A stretch of DNA of 64,000 nt from an uncultured Bacillota bacterium (GCA_958426775.1 CATZZP010000005.1:1-64000), one strand, 5' to 3'. Counted from the stretch's first letter, positions 51,255 to 59,699 are shown. Notes: generated by a model from the sequence alone, not told the origin. A program made the numbers and translations.

Positions 51255-51584
51255 ACAAGTCGGTTGGACAGTCGCGCACCCTCGGGTGTGAGGAAAGTCC
51301 GTGCTCCGCAGAGCAGAATGCCGGATAACGTCCGGTGGAGGCGACTCTAAGGATAGTGCAACAGAAATAAACCGCCTGCCTTTGGCAGGTAAGGGTGGAA
51401 AGGCAGTGTAAGAGACTACCGGTTTTGTGGCAACACAGAACGCTCTGTAAACCCCATTCGGAGCAAGGTGAGTAGGCAGTATGGAGTTGCTCGCTCCGCC
51501 TCGAAACGCCGCTAGAGATTATCGGCAACGATAATACCAGATAGATGACTGTCTAAACAGAACACGGCTTATAGACCGGCTTGT
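51255..51584 (+). ncRNA. rnpB: RNase P RNA, bacterial class A type
   Basis: Catalytic RNA that matures the 5' ends of tRNAs. The P1 helix closes ACAAGTCGGT (from 51255) with ACCGGCTTGT (to 51584). Conserved blocks follow in order: GAGGAAAGTCCGTGC near 51290, the GTGCAACAGAAATAAACCGCC region, GGTAAGGGTGGAAAGG, AGATAGATGACTGTC and ACAGAACACGGCTTA near the 3' end. About 330 nt, a normal length. It has its own promoter and terminator. The 3' side borders an accessory insertion. Confidence 0.97.
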
Positions 51585-51604
51585 AACTAAAAAAAGAGTG
51601 CCAC

Positions 51605-51650
51605 TAAGAGACCCTTTATATAAGGAAGGGCCTCTTTTGGCGTTTTAGAG
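51605..51650 (+). terminator. Intrinsic terminator of rnpB
   Basis: AAGAGACCCTT pairs with AAGGGCCTCTT (one mismatch) around a nine-base loop, with short outer GCCA/TGGC pairing, then GTTTTAG. Confidence 0.7.
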
Positions 51651-51661
51651 AATTTGTTAAG

Positions 51662-51721
51662 ATGGTTGGGTATGATGAATTTGTAAGAATAATTTCAAAA
51701 CAAAGTGGCTACAGTAAGTAA
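51662..51721 (+). pseudogene. Possible 19-residue remnant of an HU-like protein
   Basis: An ATG at 51662 opens a 19-codon frame (MVGYDEFVRIISKQSGYSK) ending in TAA. The pattern resembles the first helix of phage or plasmid HU-like proteins, where a longer protein would be expected. It may be the trace of a former mobile element in this intergenic space. The rest of 51722-51863 is AT-rich and empty. Confidence 0.25.
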
Positions 51722-51863
51722 TTATTGCCATCATTTTATGCATAAATAGTAGAAAAAATTATGATTTGGTGTTACAATACTTATAATATTTGAGAGTTGC
51801 TTTTATCTGTTGTCAGTTTTCAAAAATTTTTAGTTTTGAAGCTATATTTAAGGAGAATGGACA

Positions 51864-53018
51864 ATGGTTAGTAGATATATAGACGAAGCTATTAAAAGAA
51901 AATTATATGCAGAATCAATGGGGCGTTGTATGAATCCAAGTTGTCGGCGAGAGTTATTTTGTAAAAATGGCGATATAATTGAAAAGGCTCATATTGATCC
52001 TTATTGTGAAACAGCCGATAACTCATTTGACAACTTGGTTTTGCTCTGTCCAAATTGTCATACAGAATTTGATAAAAACCATGCTTTTACACCAGAAGAA
52101 GTTTTGGGATGGAAGAATACCAGAAGAGAAGAACTCAAAAGATTTTTTAGCAAAAAATATGAAACATTTGAGGATTTAAAAAGAGAGGTTGTGCCCATAC
52201 TTCGGGAAAACAAAGCTATATACGAAAGATATTACTTGAAGGATAACAGGACTTTATGGGATAAATTTGAATACAAAATACTGGTCAACAACAGAAAGCT
52301 GAAGTCAATATTTTTAGCAAATATTAGATTAATTCAACGACATCGAGAGAAATCATACTCGAATCTGTCATATATTGAATCTTTTATGGTACATGTTGAC
52401 GAATTTGAAGCAACTCGTACAGAAAAAGAAAAAAGCCGAGAAATTCTTTTTCCGGCAGAAATAAATTCAATGTTTGGAATTACTCCTGTCCAAAGCTCTA
52501 TTTTGCCATCTACTGAGTCGTTGGAACTCTTAATTGAAAAATTGAAAGAACAAGATAAATATGAAGCTATAGTTATTGGCGTTCATCGCCCATATATCCA
52601 GATGAATGAAGATGGACAGTCAGTCAAAGTTTTTTGGGATGATACTCCCAGATTGAGACAGTTGTATTATGATTATGGTTGTTTTATGGGGGCAAAGGTT
52701 CGCTTGGAAAGCCTGAATTATGCTTTGAAATATATCCGTTCTAGAAATATTAATTTTAATTTTTTGTCTGACAGCAATTTAAGAGAAATTGATATTCAAG
52801 GTACAAAGCTGATTTTTGTTTATGAATATTGTTTGAGCCAATCAGAATTAATGTGTCTCGCTCCAGATGAAAACAGCGTTGTTGTCAATCTACATAACTG
52901 GAATGGGGAAAGTTGTATATCTAGCCAAGCATATATGTTGGCAAAACGTATGAATGTTCGGCTGTTAACCATGGAGGGCTTCTATGAATATATTAATGGA
53001 ATCAAGCAGATTAAATAA
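51864..53018 (+). CDS. HNH nuclease with unrecognised C-terminal domain
   Basis: A 384-residue protein. The N-terminus is a zinc-stabilised HNH nuclease: C22 and C27 (RCMNPSC), H43 (EKAHIDPY), N57 and C62-C65-H66 (LLCPNCHTEFD), all catalytic and zinc positions kept. A long helical linker (about 75-190) leads to a C-terminal alpha/beta region (about 195-380) with no recognised family; its end (SSQAYMLAKRMNVRLLTMEGF) resembles ligand- or nuclease-type Rossmann-like ends. GGAGAATGGAC lies before the ATG. It overlaps the nucleotidyltransferase gene by 35 bp. AT content and codon use differ from the core genes around it, which suggests transfer. Architecture (nuclease plus possible sensor domain) resembles anti-phage effectors; that is inference. 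Confidence 0.82.
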   Translation: MVSRYIDEAIKRKLYAESMGRCMNPSCRRELFCKNGDIIEKAHIDPYCETADNSFDNLVLLCPNCHTEFDKNHAFTPEEVLGWKNTRREELKRFFSKKYETFEDLKREVVPILRENKAIYERYYLKDNRTLWDKFEYKILVNNRKLKSIFLANIRLIQRHREKSYSNLSYIESFMVHVDEFEATRTEKEKSREILFPAEINSMFGITPVQSSILPSTESLELLIEKLKEQDKYEAIVIGVHRPYIQMNEDGQSVKVFWDDTPRLRQLYYDYGCFMGAKVRLESLNYALKYIRSRNINFNFLSDSNLREIDIQGTKLIFVYEYCLSQSELMCLAPDENSVVVNLHNWNGESCISSQAYMLAKRMNVRLLTMEGFYEYINGIKQIK

Positions 53019-53304
53019 TGGTATTATTGAACAGGTAAGAAAGCATATAATGCTATTTGATTCTTTCAAGCATGTATTTTTATTTGGCTCTGCATTAGAT
53101 ACAAACATAATTAATAATGACATTGATATATTAATCATATATACAGAATACTCAGATGAATTCAGTAATGATTTAAGGCTTTTTTCGAATGAATTAAAAA
53201 AGAACAGTGGTATATTTGTTGATATAACATCGCTAACCATTGAAGAAGAGCAAGAAACCAAATTTATAGACAGGATTAAGCCTCGGTGCGTAAAATTAAA
53301 ATAA
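52984..53304 (+). CDS. Minimal nucleotidyltransferase (MNT-like)
   Basis: A 106-residue protein of the DNA polymerase beta-type nucleotidyltransferase superfamily. Gly-Ser at 35-36 (FLFGSALD), the metal-binding pair Asp46 and Asp48 (NNDIDILI) and a third Asp80 (GIFVDITSL) are all present, so it looks active. It has no partner helical domain, unlike HEPN/MNT pairs, and is much shorter than CD-NTases. GGAGG lies 6 nt before the ATG, inside the end of the HNH gene, so translation is coupled. Possible roles: AMPylating antitoxin or regulator of the nuclease, or signal maker; none is proven. Confidence 0.85.
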   Translation: MNILMESSRLNNGIIEQVRKHIMLFDSFKHVFLFGSALDTNIINNDIDILIIYTEYSDEFSNDLRLFSNELKKNSGIFVDITSLTIEEEQETKFIDRIKPRCVKLK

Positions 53305-54440
53305 AAATATGAATAAAGAGTTAGCCTTGTTATTTTCACTACACGAAAGTTACTTGATTTTTCTGCTTTTTCGGGAAATTTTACTGTACATGTAAAAAAT
53401 ACAGTTATGTTTTGCTAAACACTGAATTTGGATAACAAAATTCATTTGTTAGGAGGCTTGTCCCTAACACTTCAAAAGAAAATGAAAGGCTGTGAAACAG
53501 GCACAGGGTATCACGGAACAGTTAAAGGCTAAAAGCATCTTAGCATGTACAGAGCAAATAAATAACATTTGTGTACGTGAGATGAAGATTGAGAACGAGG
53601 AAATCATTTATATATAAAAATGCAATAGTACTCATCATTTTGGGTACTATCGTTTTTTATACTAATTATTTTTCAAAAATTGCATATCTGTATAGCTACA
53701 CTGTTTTGTATTATCCAAAATTTGTGTTCTTGGTAGAATGAAACGTTTTTGCTTTTCTCAGGCATTATCTCTATATAAAGGTAATTTTTATATTTTTTCT
53801 TGATAAGCCCGACCATTGTTTCTGTAATACCATTACCCTGATAGTCGGGATGTACCAAACATAATGAATGTATGCCTCGATTTCGCTGTCATCTAATGCA
53901 CGAAGCAATCACACAAGCTTATCTTTATCCCAAGCGGTTATTACAGGTGATTAGTGTTTAAGTGCCTTATAAAGCCTCGCAGGATAATTTCCGGATATCT
54001 AACTTTCCGACAAAAACAAATCCTGCACCTGCTTTTCTGTAAATTGCTTTTCTTATGTAAATATAATATTGTTTATAATTATACTTTTATCTATAATCAC
54101 ATTTTTTGCATTGCATCATTTCGTTTCCGCTACCTCTTTATAGAAAAATCCAGACTATTGGTAAATATTTTGCAAAATCGAAACAACTGATTTTCCTTTT
54201 TCGAAGTGATGGTAACTTGTTAAAAAATCTTGCGTGTGCATGGTACTCTTATACATTAAAAGTAGATGCCAAATATCTACATAATAGAGCTTGGTTCTCT
54301 TATAACTGCATTGGTTTGACAACCTTTGAGGTTTTTTGTTATTTTTTGCAGAGATATTCGTGCACTTTTTAGGTGCAGTCTGCTGTTCTCCGCCGAATAA
54401 TAAAACAGCTTACACCGGCTATTGTTCATGAGTTTATCAA
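53305..54440. other. Decayed accessory stretch without intact genes
   Basis: About 1.1 kb, AT-rich, between the nucleotidyltransferase gene and thiE. At 53490-53620 a 45-codon open stretch (KAVKQAQGITEQLKAKSI at its start) follows an in-frame stop and has no start codon, so it looks like the end of a lost gene. At 53673-54000 there is a GNAT pseudogene (listed separately). AGTACTCATC-type hairpin sequence near 53627-53650 is followed by T residues. From 54001 to 54440 several short open frames occur, none with a ribosome-binding site or recognisable product. Confidence 0.7.
53673..54000 (-). pseudogene. GNAT-family acetyltransferase pseudogene
   Basis: Reading the minus strand gives a GNAT protein in pieces: ISGNYPARLYKALKH, stop, SPVITAWDKDKLV, stop, LLRALDDSE, a frame change, then IHSLCLVHPDYQGNG with the acetyl-CoA loop and a last part YLYIEIMPEKSKNVSFYQEH. 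The order and spacing are those of one acetyltransferase of about 110-130 residues, with at least two in-frame stops (TAA and TGA) and one frameshift, and no start. It is clearly dead and indicates past gene turnover at this site. Confidence 0.8.
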
Positions 54441-55037
54441 CTATATCATTGTTTCAAAGAACCTTTTTACTTCATTTATTAATACTCGAGGCTCCTCTGC
54501 CCTCATTAAAGAGGACATAAGGCAGATACCCTTTGCCCCTGCATGTACTGCCTCTATGGCATTTTGGGGTGTTATACCGCCTATGCCGTAGACGGGTATA
54601 TTAAGGGCGGAGCAGATTTCCTTTAGCTCCTTGGTTCCTCTGGGAGCAAGACCCTTTTTACAGTCCGTAGCAAATATATGCCCGTAGGTTATATAGGTTG
54701 CTCCTAAGCTTTCAGCCTCTATAGCATCACTCAGGCTGTGGGTTGATATACCAAAATACTTAAAGCTTTTATATTCTCCCTTTTCAGCAAGCTCTAAGGG
54801 AAGGTGTATACCCTCAGCTTCTATTTCCTCAGCTACCCTGTAAAAGCTGTTTATAACAAGGGGTACATTATAAATATTGCAAACAGACTTTACTTCCTTT
54901 GCAAGACTTAAAAAAACTTCCTCAGGTAAATCCTTTTCCCTGAGTATAATAAATTTCGGCTCAGATTTTGCTATTTTCTCAACCTGTCCTAAGAAATCCT
55001 TACAGATTAAGCGATTTGTAACAGATATAATTTCCAT
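54441..55037 (-). CDS. thiE: Thiamine phosphate synthase-like protein
   Basis: Joins the thiazole and pyrimidine halves of thiamine, or belongs to the closely related TenI-type branch. The 198-residue TIM barrel shows FIILREKDLPEEVF, LPLELAE, FGISTHSL, ATYITYGHIFATDCKKG and PVYGIGGITPQNA. It follows thiH after 2 bp as last gene of thiSGHE. True ThiE activity is likely by operon context, but TenI-like members cannot be excluded. Confidence 0.82.
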   Translation of the reverse strand: MEIISVTNRLICKDFLGQVEKIAKSEPKFIILREKDLPEEVFLSLAKEVKSVCNIYNVPLVINSFYRVAEEIEAEGIHLPLELAEKGEYKSFKYFGISTHSLSDAIEAESLGATYITYGHIFATDCKKGLAPRGTKELKEICSALNIPVYGIGGITPQNAIEAVHAGAKGICLMSSLMRAEEPRVLINEVKRFFETMI

Positions 55038-55039
55038 GC

Positions 55040-56200
55040 TTACACCCTTATATAGTCTGTAAATACAGGTTGCAGACCTCTTGCCGTAATAGCGGACCTT
55101 ACCTCATCAACTGTACGTGGGTCTGAAATATCAAACTGCTCATCGCCCTTTTCCTCATGGGCATGACCGCCTACACCTACGCTTACTCCTGCTGAAATTT
55201 TCGTAGCACACATACCTATTACGTTATCTCTGAAACCTGCTCTTTCTCTGGTGGAAATGGTTATGCCTGCAAAGGGCATAAAAAGACGATAGGCTGTCAT
55301 GACCTGTAAAAGCTGACGCTCGTGTACGTCCTTAGGGTTGTTTTCCAGGTTGTTTATAAAAGGACGCAGGCGTGGAGGTGAAAAGGATATTTCAGCCTGA
55401 GGATACTTCTGCTGTACATATTTAGCGTGTATACCTGTTGCAAAGGCATCTTTGCGGAAGTCGTCAAGACCTAATAAAGCTCCGAAGGAAACACCTCTCA
55501 TACCGCCCTTTAAGGCACGCTCCTGGGCATTAAAGCGGTATGGATAAATCCTCTTTGAGCCTCTTAGGTGCATCTCCTCGTATTTATCTGTGTTGTAGGT
55601 TTCCTGATAAACACAGACATAGTCAGCACCGCATTCATGGAGATAGGCATATTCATCTGTATTAAGGGGATAAATTTCAATACCTACCAGATTAAAATAC
55701 TTTGAGGCAAGCTTAACAGCCTCCCCTATATACTCAACAGAGGACATTTTCTTTTCCTCTCCCGTAAGGATAAGTATATCCTGTAAGCCTGTTTTGGATA
55801 TGGTTTTAAGCTCCTCCTCAATTTCCTCATAGGTGAGCTTTGCCCTGTTTATACGGTTGGCACAGTTAAAACCGCAGTATACACAGTAGTTTTCGCAATA
55901 ATTGGCAATATAGAGAGGGGTAAACATTGATACCGAGGTGCCGAAGTGCTTTGCGGTTTCCGCCTTTGCTCTTTGTGCCATCTGCTCTAAATAGGGCAGT
56001 GCCGCAGGGGATAAAAGTGCCTTGAACTCCTCTGTATTAATTGCAGGGGCATTTAAGGCTCTTTCTACATCAAGAGGGGTGTAGCTGTTATAATCATAGG
56101 CATTCATTTCGGCAAGGACCCTGTCCATTATATCAGAGTCGATTGCCTCCATACCCTCCATATATTCCATATGGTTGTACTTTCTTATATCCTTAATCAT
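55040..56200 (-). CDS. thiH: 2-iminoacetate synthase
   Basis: Radical SAM enzyme that cleaves tyrosine to dehydroglycine and p-cresol for thiazole formation in anaerobes. 386 residues; the iron-sulfur CxxxCxxC motif is in NYCENYCVYCGFNC near residue 95, followed by ISKTGLQDILILTGE and YQETYNTDKYEEMH. It lies 3 bp behind thiG. Use of ThiH rather than glycine oxidase ThiO fits an anaerobic life. Confidence 0.95.
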   Translation of the reverse strand: MIKDIRKYNHMEYMEGMEAIDSDIMDRVLAEMNAYDYNSYTPLDVERALNAPAINTEEFKALLSPAALPYLEQMAQRAKAETAKHFGTSVSMFTPLYIANYCENYCVYCGFNCANRINRAKLTYEEIEEELKTISKTGLQDILILTGEEKKMSSVEYIGEAVKLASKYFNLVGIEIYPLNTDEYAYLHECGADYVCVYQETYNTDKYEEMHLRGSKRIYPYRFNAQERALKGGMRGVSFGALLGLDDFRKDAFATGIHAKYVQQKYPQAEISFSPPRLRPFINNLENNPKDVHERQLLQVMTAYRLFMPFAGITISTRERAGFRDNVIGMCATKISAGVSVGVGGHAHEEKGDEQFDISDPRTVDEVRSAITARGLQPVFTDYIRV

Positions 56201-56203
56201 TAC

Positions 56204-56974
56204 TTAATCCTCCAAAAATCCTGTAAGAGGGCTTGATGCTTCTCCGCCCTTTGTAAGCACCCTGCCAAGACCTGCTAAATATGCCTCTCTGCCTGCTTCT
56301 ATAGCAAGACGGAAGGCAGTTGCCATTTGTGCAACATCACCTGCTGTAGCAATAGCGGTATTTGCCATTACAGCCGCAGCACCCATTTCCATAGCCTCAC
56401 AAGCCTGTGAGGGTCTGCCTATGCCTGCATCTACAATAATAGGCAGGTCAATCTCGTCAATTAAAATCTGTATAAAATCCCTTGTGGCAAGCCCCTTGTT
56501 ACTGCCTATAGGTGAGCCTAAGGGCATAACAGCTGCCGCACCTGCGTTTTGTAAATCCCTTGCAGTGTTTAAGTCGGGATACATATAGGGCATTACTACA
56601 AAGCCCTCCTTTGCAAGTATCTCCGTTGCCTTAACGGTTTCATAGTTGTCGGGCAGTAAATACTTGCTGTCCCTTACTACCTCAATCTTAACAAAATCAC
56701 CACAGCCTAATTCCCTTGAAAGCCTTGCAATCCTTACAGCCTCATCGGCATTTCTTGCACCGCTTGTGTTAGGTAAAAGAGTAATGCCCTTTGGCATATA
56801 GTCAAGTATATTTTCCTCACAGTCGCCGTTAGCACGTCTTAAGGCAAGGGTAGCAATTTCAGCACCGCTGTTTTCAATTACCTTTTTTGTCATATCTAAG
56901 GTAAACTTGCCTGAGCCTAAAATAAAACGTGAGTTAAATTCGTATCCGCCTATAATCAGCTTATCATTTTCCAT
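56204..56974 (-). CDS. thiG: Thiazole synthase
   Basis: Condenses deoxyxylulose phosphate, dehydroglycine and sulfur from ThiS thiocarboxylate into the thiazole phosphate. 256 residues with FILGSGKFTLDM, LPNTSGARNADEAVR, MPLGSPIGSNKGL, and DAGIGRPSQACEAMEMGA. The preceding thiS stop is 11 bp away. Confidence 0.96.
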   Translation of the reverse strand: MENDKLIIGGYEFNSRFILGSGKFTLDMTKKVIENSGAEIATLALRRANGDCEENILDYMPKGITLLPNTSGARNADEAVRIARLSRELGCGDFVKIEVVRDSKYLLPDNYETVKATEILAKEGFVVMPYMYPDLNTARDLQNAGAAAVMPLGSPIGSNKGLATRDFIQILIDEIDLPIIVDAGIGRPSQACEAMEMGAAAVMANTAIATAGDVAQMATAFRLAIEAGREAYLAGLGRVLTKGGEASSPLTGFLED

Positions 56975-56985
56975 AGTTATCCTCC

Positions 56986-57186
56986 TTATTTACAGCCGCC
57001 GCCCATAAAGGTAACAACCTCAATTACATCTTCATTTTTTACCATAACCTCATTATAGGTTGATTTTGGTATTATTTCATCGTTTAGCTCTACTGCTACA
57101 CGATTTATTTTATAGCCCTGCTTTTCCAAAAACTCCGTCAGGGTTACAGATAAGTCAAGGTTAAAATCCTTGCCGTTAAGCTTCAT
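56986..57186 (-). CDS. thiS: Sulfur carrier protein ThiS with a C-terminal extension
   Basis: A 66-residue beta-grasp protein that carries sulfur as a C-terminal thiocarboxylate to thiazole synthase. The start is ATG 57184-57186, 5-6 nt after AAAGGAGG; the frame extends upstream without support. The C-terminus reads TFMGGGCK: two residues follow the Gly-Gly that should be terminal, so trimming or a different activation would be needed. No thiF gene lies in the operon. The promoter and a hairpin-rich leader lie upstream. Confidence 0.9.
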   Translation of the reverse strand: MKLNGKDFNLDLSVTLTEFLEKQGYKINRVAVELNDEIIPKSTYNEVMVKNEDVIEVVTFMGGGCK

Positions 57187-57216
57187 AAAATGCCTCCTTT
57201 TTGTGTTTAAAAGCCT

Positions 57217-57272
57217 TTTTACGCACAAAAAGGGTACACCCTTTCGGTGGTGTACCCCATTTAAGCGTAAAA
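57217..57272 (-). promoter_or_regulatory. Nested stem-loop in the thi leader, possible attenuator
   Basis: On the minus strand an outer 8-bp stem (57265-57272 with 57217-57224) encloses an inner perfect 9-bp stem (57249-57257 with 57232-57240, loop 8). Five T follow the inner stem directly (57227-57231), as in an intrinsic terminator. It lies between the promoter and thiS. The conserved TPP riboswitch core is not found in the roughly 100-nt leader. Confidence 0.6.
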
Positions 57273-57291
57273 GAAATATTAAATTGAGGTT

Positions 57292-57320
57292 ATATTAGCA
57301 TACTTTTATTACGTTGTCAA
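57292..57320 (-). promoter_or_regulatory. Sigma-A promoter of thiSGHE
   Basis: On the minus strand TTGACA (57315-57320), 17 bp, TAATAT (57292-57297). It stands back to back with the relA promoter. Confidence 0.78.
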
Positions 57321-57348
57321 TATAAAATCAAAATGCATATAAAATAAC

Positions 57349-57377
57349 TTGAAAAACCTTAACTATTAATATATAAT
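57349..57377 (+). promoter_or_regulatory. Sigma-A promoter of relA
   Basis: TTGAAA (57349-57354), 17 bp, TATAAT (57372-57377), about 58 bp before the chosen start. Confidence 0.75.
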
Positions 57378-57434
57378 GTTATGTATATCAAATTAATGGG
57401 TAAAAGCTTTTTTTCGTTTAAAGGAATGATTTTT

Positions 57435-59699
57435 ATGGATAATGACAAAAATGAACAAACTCAACAGATAGAAAGCCTTTTTGATGAGCTTTGCGAAAAA
57501 ATAGGCAAATACCACCCCTCACAGGATTTAACCATGGTTGACAAGGCATATGCCCTTGCAAGACAGGCACATGGTGACCAGCTCAGAAAGTCGGGTGAGC
57601 CTTATATTATACACCCAATCTGCGTGGCAATTATCCTTGCGGAGTTAGAGCTTGATACTGAAAGCATAGTAGCAGGCTTGCTTCATGATGTAGTTGAGGA
57701 TACCGCTTACAGCTGTGAGGATATTACAAAGATGTTTAATGCTGATGTTGCACTGCTTGTAGACGGTGTAACCAAGCTTGAAAAAATTGAGTATATTTCC
57801 AAGGAGGAGCAACAGGCGGAGAACTACCGCAAAATGTTCCTTTCCATGGCAAAGGATATAAGGGTTATCCTTATTAAAATTGCCGACAGACTTCATAATA
57901 TGCGTACATTAAAGTATATGAAGCCCGAAAAGCAAAAGGAAAAAGCCCAGGAAACCCTGGATATTTACGCACCTCTTGCAGACCGCTTAGGTATCAGCAA
58001 AATTAAGGTAGAATTAGAGGACTTGTCCTTACGCTATCTTGAGCCTGATGCCTACTATGACTTAGCTGACAAAATTAAGCGTAAGCAGTCTGAAAGAGAG
58101 GAATTTGTTGAAAAAATCGTAAACGAAATAAAGGAAAAATGCGTGGAGGCAGGCATACACTGTGAGGTATACGGCAGACCTAAGCATTTTTTCAGCATTT
58201 ACCGTAAAATGCACAATAAAAATAAAACCATTGACCAGATATTTGACCTGTTTGCAGTACGTATTTTAGTTGATACGGTTACGGACTGCTATGCGGCATT
58301 AGGTCTTGTCCATGAAATATACAAGCCTATTCCTAACCGATTTAAGGACTATATATCCCTGCCAAAGGCAAATATGTATCAGTCCCTGCACAACACCCTT
58401 ATGGGTCCCGAGGGTACGCCCTTTGAGGTGCAGATACGTACCTTTGAAATGCACCGTACAGCCGAGTACGGTATTGCCGCCCACTGGAAGTATAAAGAGG
58501 GCAGAACGGACCCGGGACAAAATGCAGAGGAAATCAAGCTTGCATGGTTAAGGCAAATCCTTGAATGGCAAAAGGATATGTCCGACAACAAGGAGTTTAT
58601 GGACACCATTAAAACTGACCTTGATGTCTTTAACGAAAATGTTTACTGCTTCAGCCCCGACGGCAAGGTAATAAGCCTTCTTGACGGCTCAACACCCGTT
58701 GACTTTGCCTATGCCATACATTCTGCAATAGGCAATACCATGGTCAGCTCAAGAGTAAACGGAAGAATTGTGCCTATCGACTATCAGCTTAAAAACGGTG
58801 ATGTAGTTGAAATTGTAACCTCTCAAAATATCAAAGGACCAAGTCGTGACTGGCTTAAGTTTGTTAAAACAAGTCAGGCAAGGAACAAGATTAACCAATG
58901 GTATAAAAAGGCAAATAAAGAGGAAAATATAATTAAAGGCAAGGAGCTTCTTGAAAAAGAGGCAAAAAGAAAGGGCTATGAAATAACAACCCTTACTACA
59001 GAGGCGTATTGTGCCGCCGTACTTAACCGCTACAGCTTCCGTGATTGGGAGTCAATTTGTGCCGCAGTAGGTCACGGCGGTCTTAAAGAGGGTCAGGTTA
59101 TTAATCGCCTTGTGGAAATTTATCAGGCTGAGCAAAAACGTCACAAAACAGCCGATGAGCTTATAAAAGAGCGTGAAGAGGAGCTTAAGGCAAAAATGGA
59201 TATTGCCTCAGGCACAGCTGCACCAAAGCATAGAGGTAAAAGTGGGGTTTATGTACACGGTGTAGGAGATATTGATGTCAGATTTTCACGCTGTTGTTCT
59301 CCCGTACCCGGTGATGAAATCGTAGGCTTTGTTACAAGAGGCAGAGGTGTTTCTATCCACCGTACCGACTGTGTTAATATTATTAATCTGAGCGAGGAGG
59401 AGCGAGGCAGACTTCTTGAGGCAGAGTGGAACAGCACTACCTCAGATAAGTCTACAGGCACCTACGGTGCTGAAATACGTGTATTTGCACCTGACAGAAA
59501 CGGTCTTACCATGGATATACTTAAGGTGCTTATGGACGAGGGTGTACCTGTACAAAATGTAAGTGCAAGGGCAGGCAAGCACAACGACGCCGTTGTGGAC
59601 TTATCCATGCTTATTACAGGCAGGGAACAGCTTGAAATTGTATGTAAAAAAATATCCGCCGTTAAAGGCGTTGAAAGTATAGAAAGAGTGACAACCTGA
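57435..59699 (+). CDS. relA: Bifunctional (p)ppGpp synthetase/hydrolase
   Basis: Makes and degrades the alarmone (p)ppGpp. About 754 residues: HD hydrolase domain (about 30-185; HGDQLRKSGEPYIIHP, LLHDVVEDT, IKIADRLHNMRTL), synthetase domain (about 225-340; YGRPKHFFSIYRKM, FDLFAVRILVDTVTDCY), TGS (about 385-445), zinc-finger/helical region with SRCCSPVPGDEIVGF, and a C-terminal ACT domain. Both catalytic domains look intact. ATG 57435 has AAAGGA about 9 nt upstream; the frame opens 18 codons earlier over the promoter. The stop overlaps the dtd start by 1 bp. Confidence 0.97.
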   Translation: MDNDKNEQTQQIESLFDELCEKIGKYHPSQDLTMVDKAYALARQAHGDQLRKSGEPYIIHPICVAIILAELELDTESIVAGLLHDVVEDTAYSCEDITKMFNADVALLVDGVTKLEKIEYISKEEQQAENYRKMFLSMAKDIRVILIKIADRLHNMRTLKYMKPEKQKEKAQETLDIYAPLADRLGISKIKVELEDLSLRYLEPDAYYDLADKIKRKQSEREEFVEKIVNEIKEKCVEAGIHCEVYGRPKHFFSIYRKMHNKNKTIDQIFDLFAVRILVDTVTDCYAALGLVHEIYKPIPNRFKDYISLPKANMYQSLHNTLMGPEGTPFEVQIRTFEMHRTAEYGIAAHWKYKEGRTDPGQNAEEIKLAWLRQILEWQKDMSDNKEFMDTIKTDLDVFNENVYCFSPDGKVISLLDGSTPVDFAYAIHSAIGNTMVSSRVNGRIVPIDYQLKNGDVVEIVTSQNIKGPSRDWLKFVKTSQARNKINQWYKKANKEENIIKGKELLEKEAKRKGYEITTLTTEAYCAAVLNRYSFRDWESICAAVGHGGLKEGQVINRLVEIYQAEQKRHKTADELIKEREEELKAKMDIASGTAAPKHRGKSGVYVHGVGDIDVRFSRCCSPVPGDEIVGFVTRGRGVSIHRTDCVNIINLSEEERGRLLEAEWNSTTSDKSTGTYGAEIRVFAPDRNGLTMDILKVLMDEGVPVQNVSARAGKHNDAVVDLSMLITGREQLEIVCKKISAVKGVESIERVTT

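Noticed and set aside
51253..51528. 91-codon open frame on the minus strand
   Set aside because: It lies fully inside the RNase P RNA gene and has no ribosome-binding site.
51864..53304. Complete CBASS operon
   Set aside because: The nucleotidyltransferase has only 106 residues, far below CD-NTase size, and no SAVED domain could be recognised by eye in the HNH protein.
53954..54591. Three short plus-strand open frames
   Set aside because: None has a ribosome-binding site or recognisable product; the first overlaps the GNAT pseudogene and the last lies antisense to thiE.
57187..57434. TPP riboswitch expected before thiSGHE
   Set aside because: The conserved aptamer core was not found on either strand, and the promoter leaves only about 100 nt of leader.
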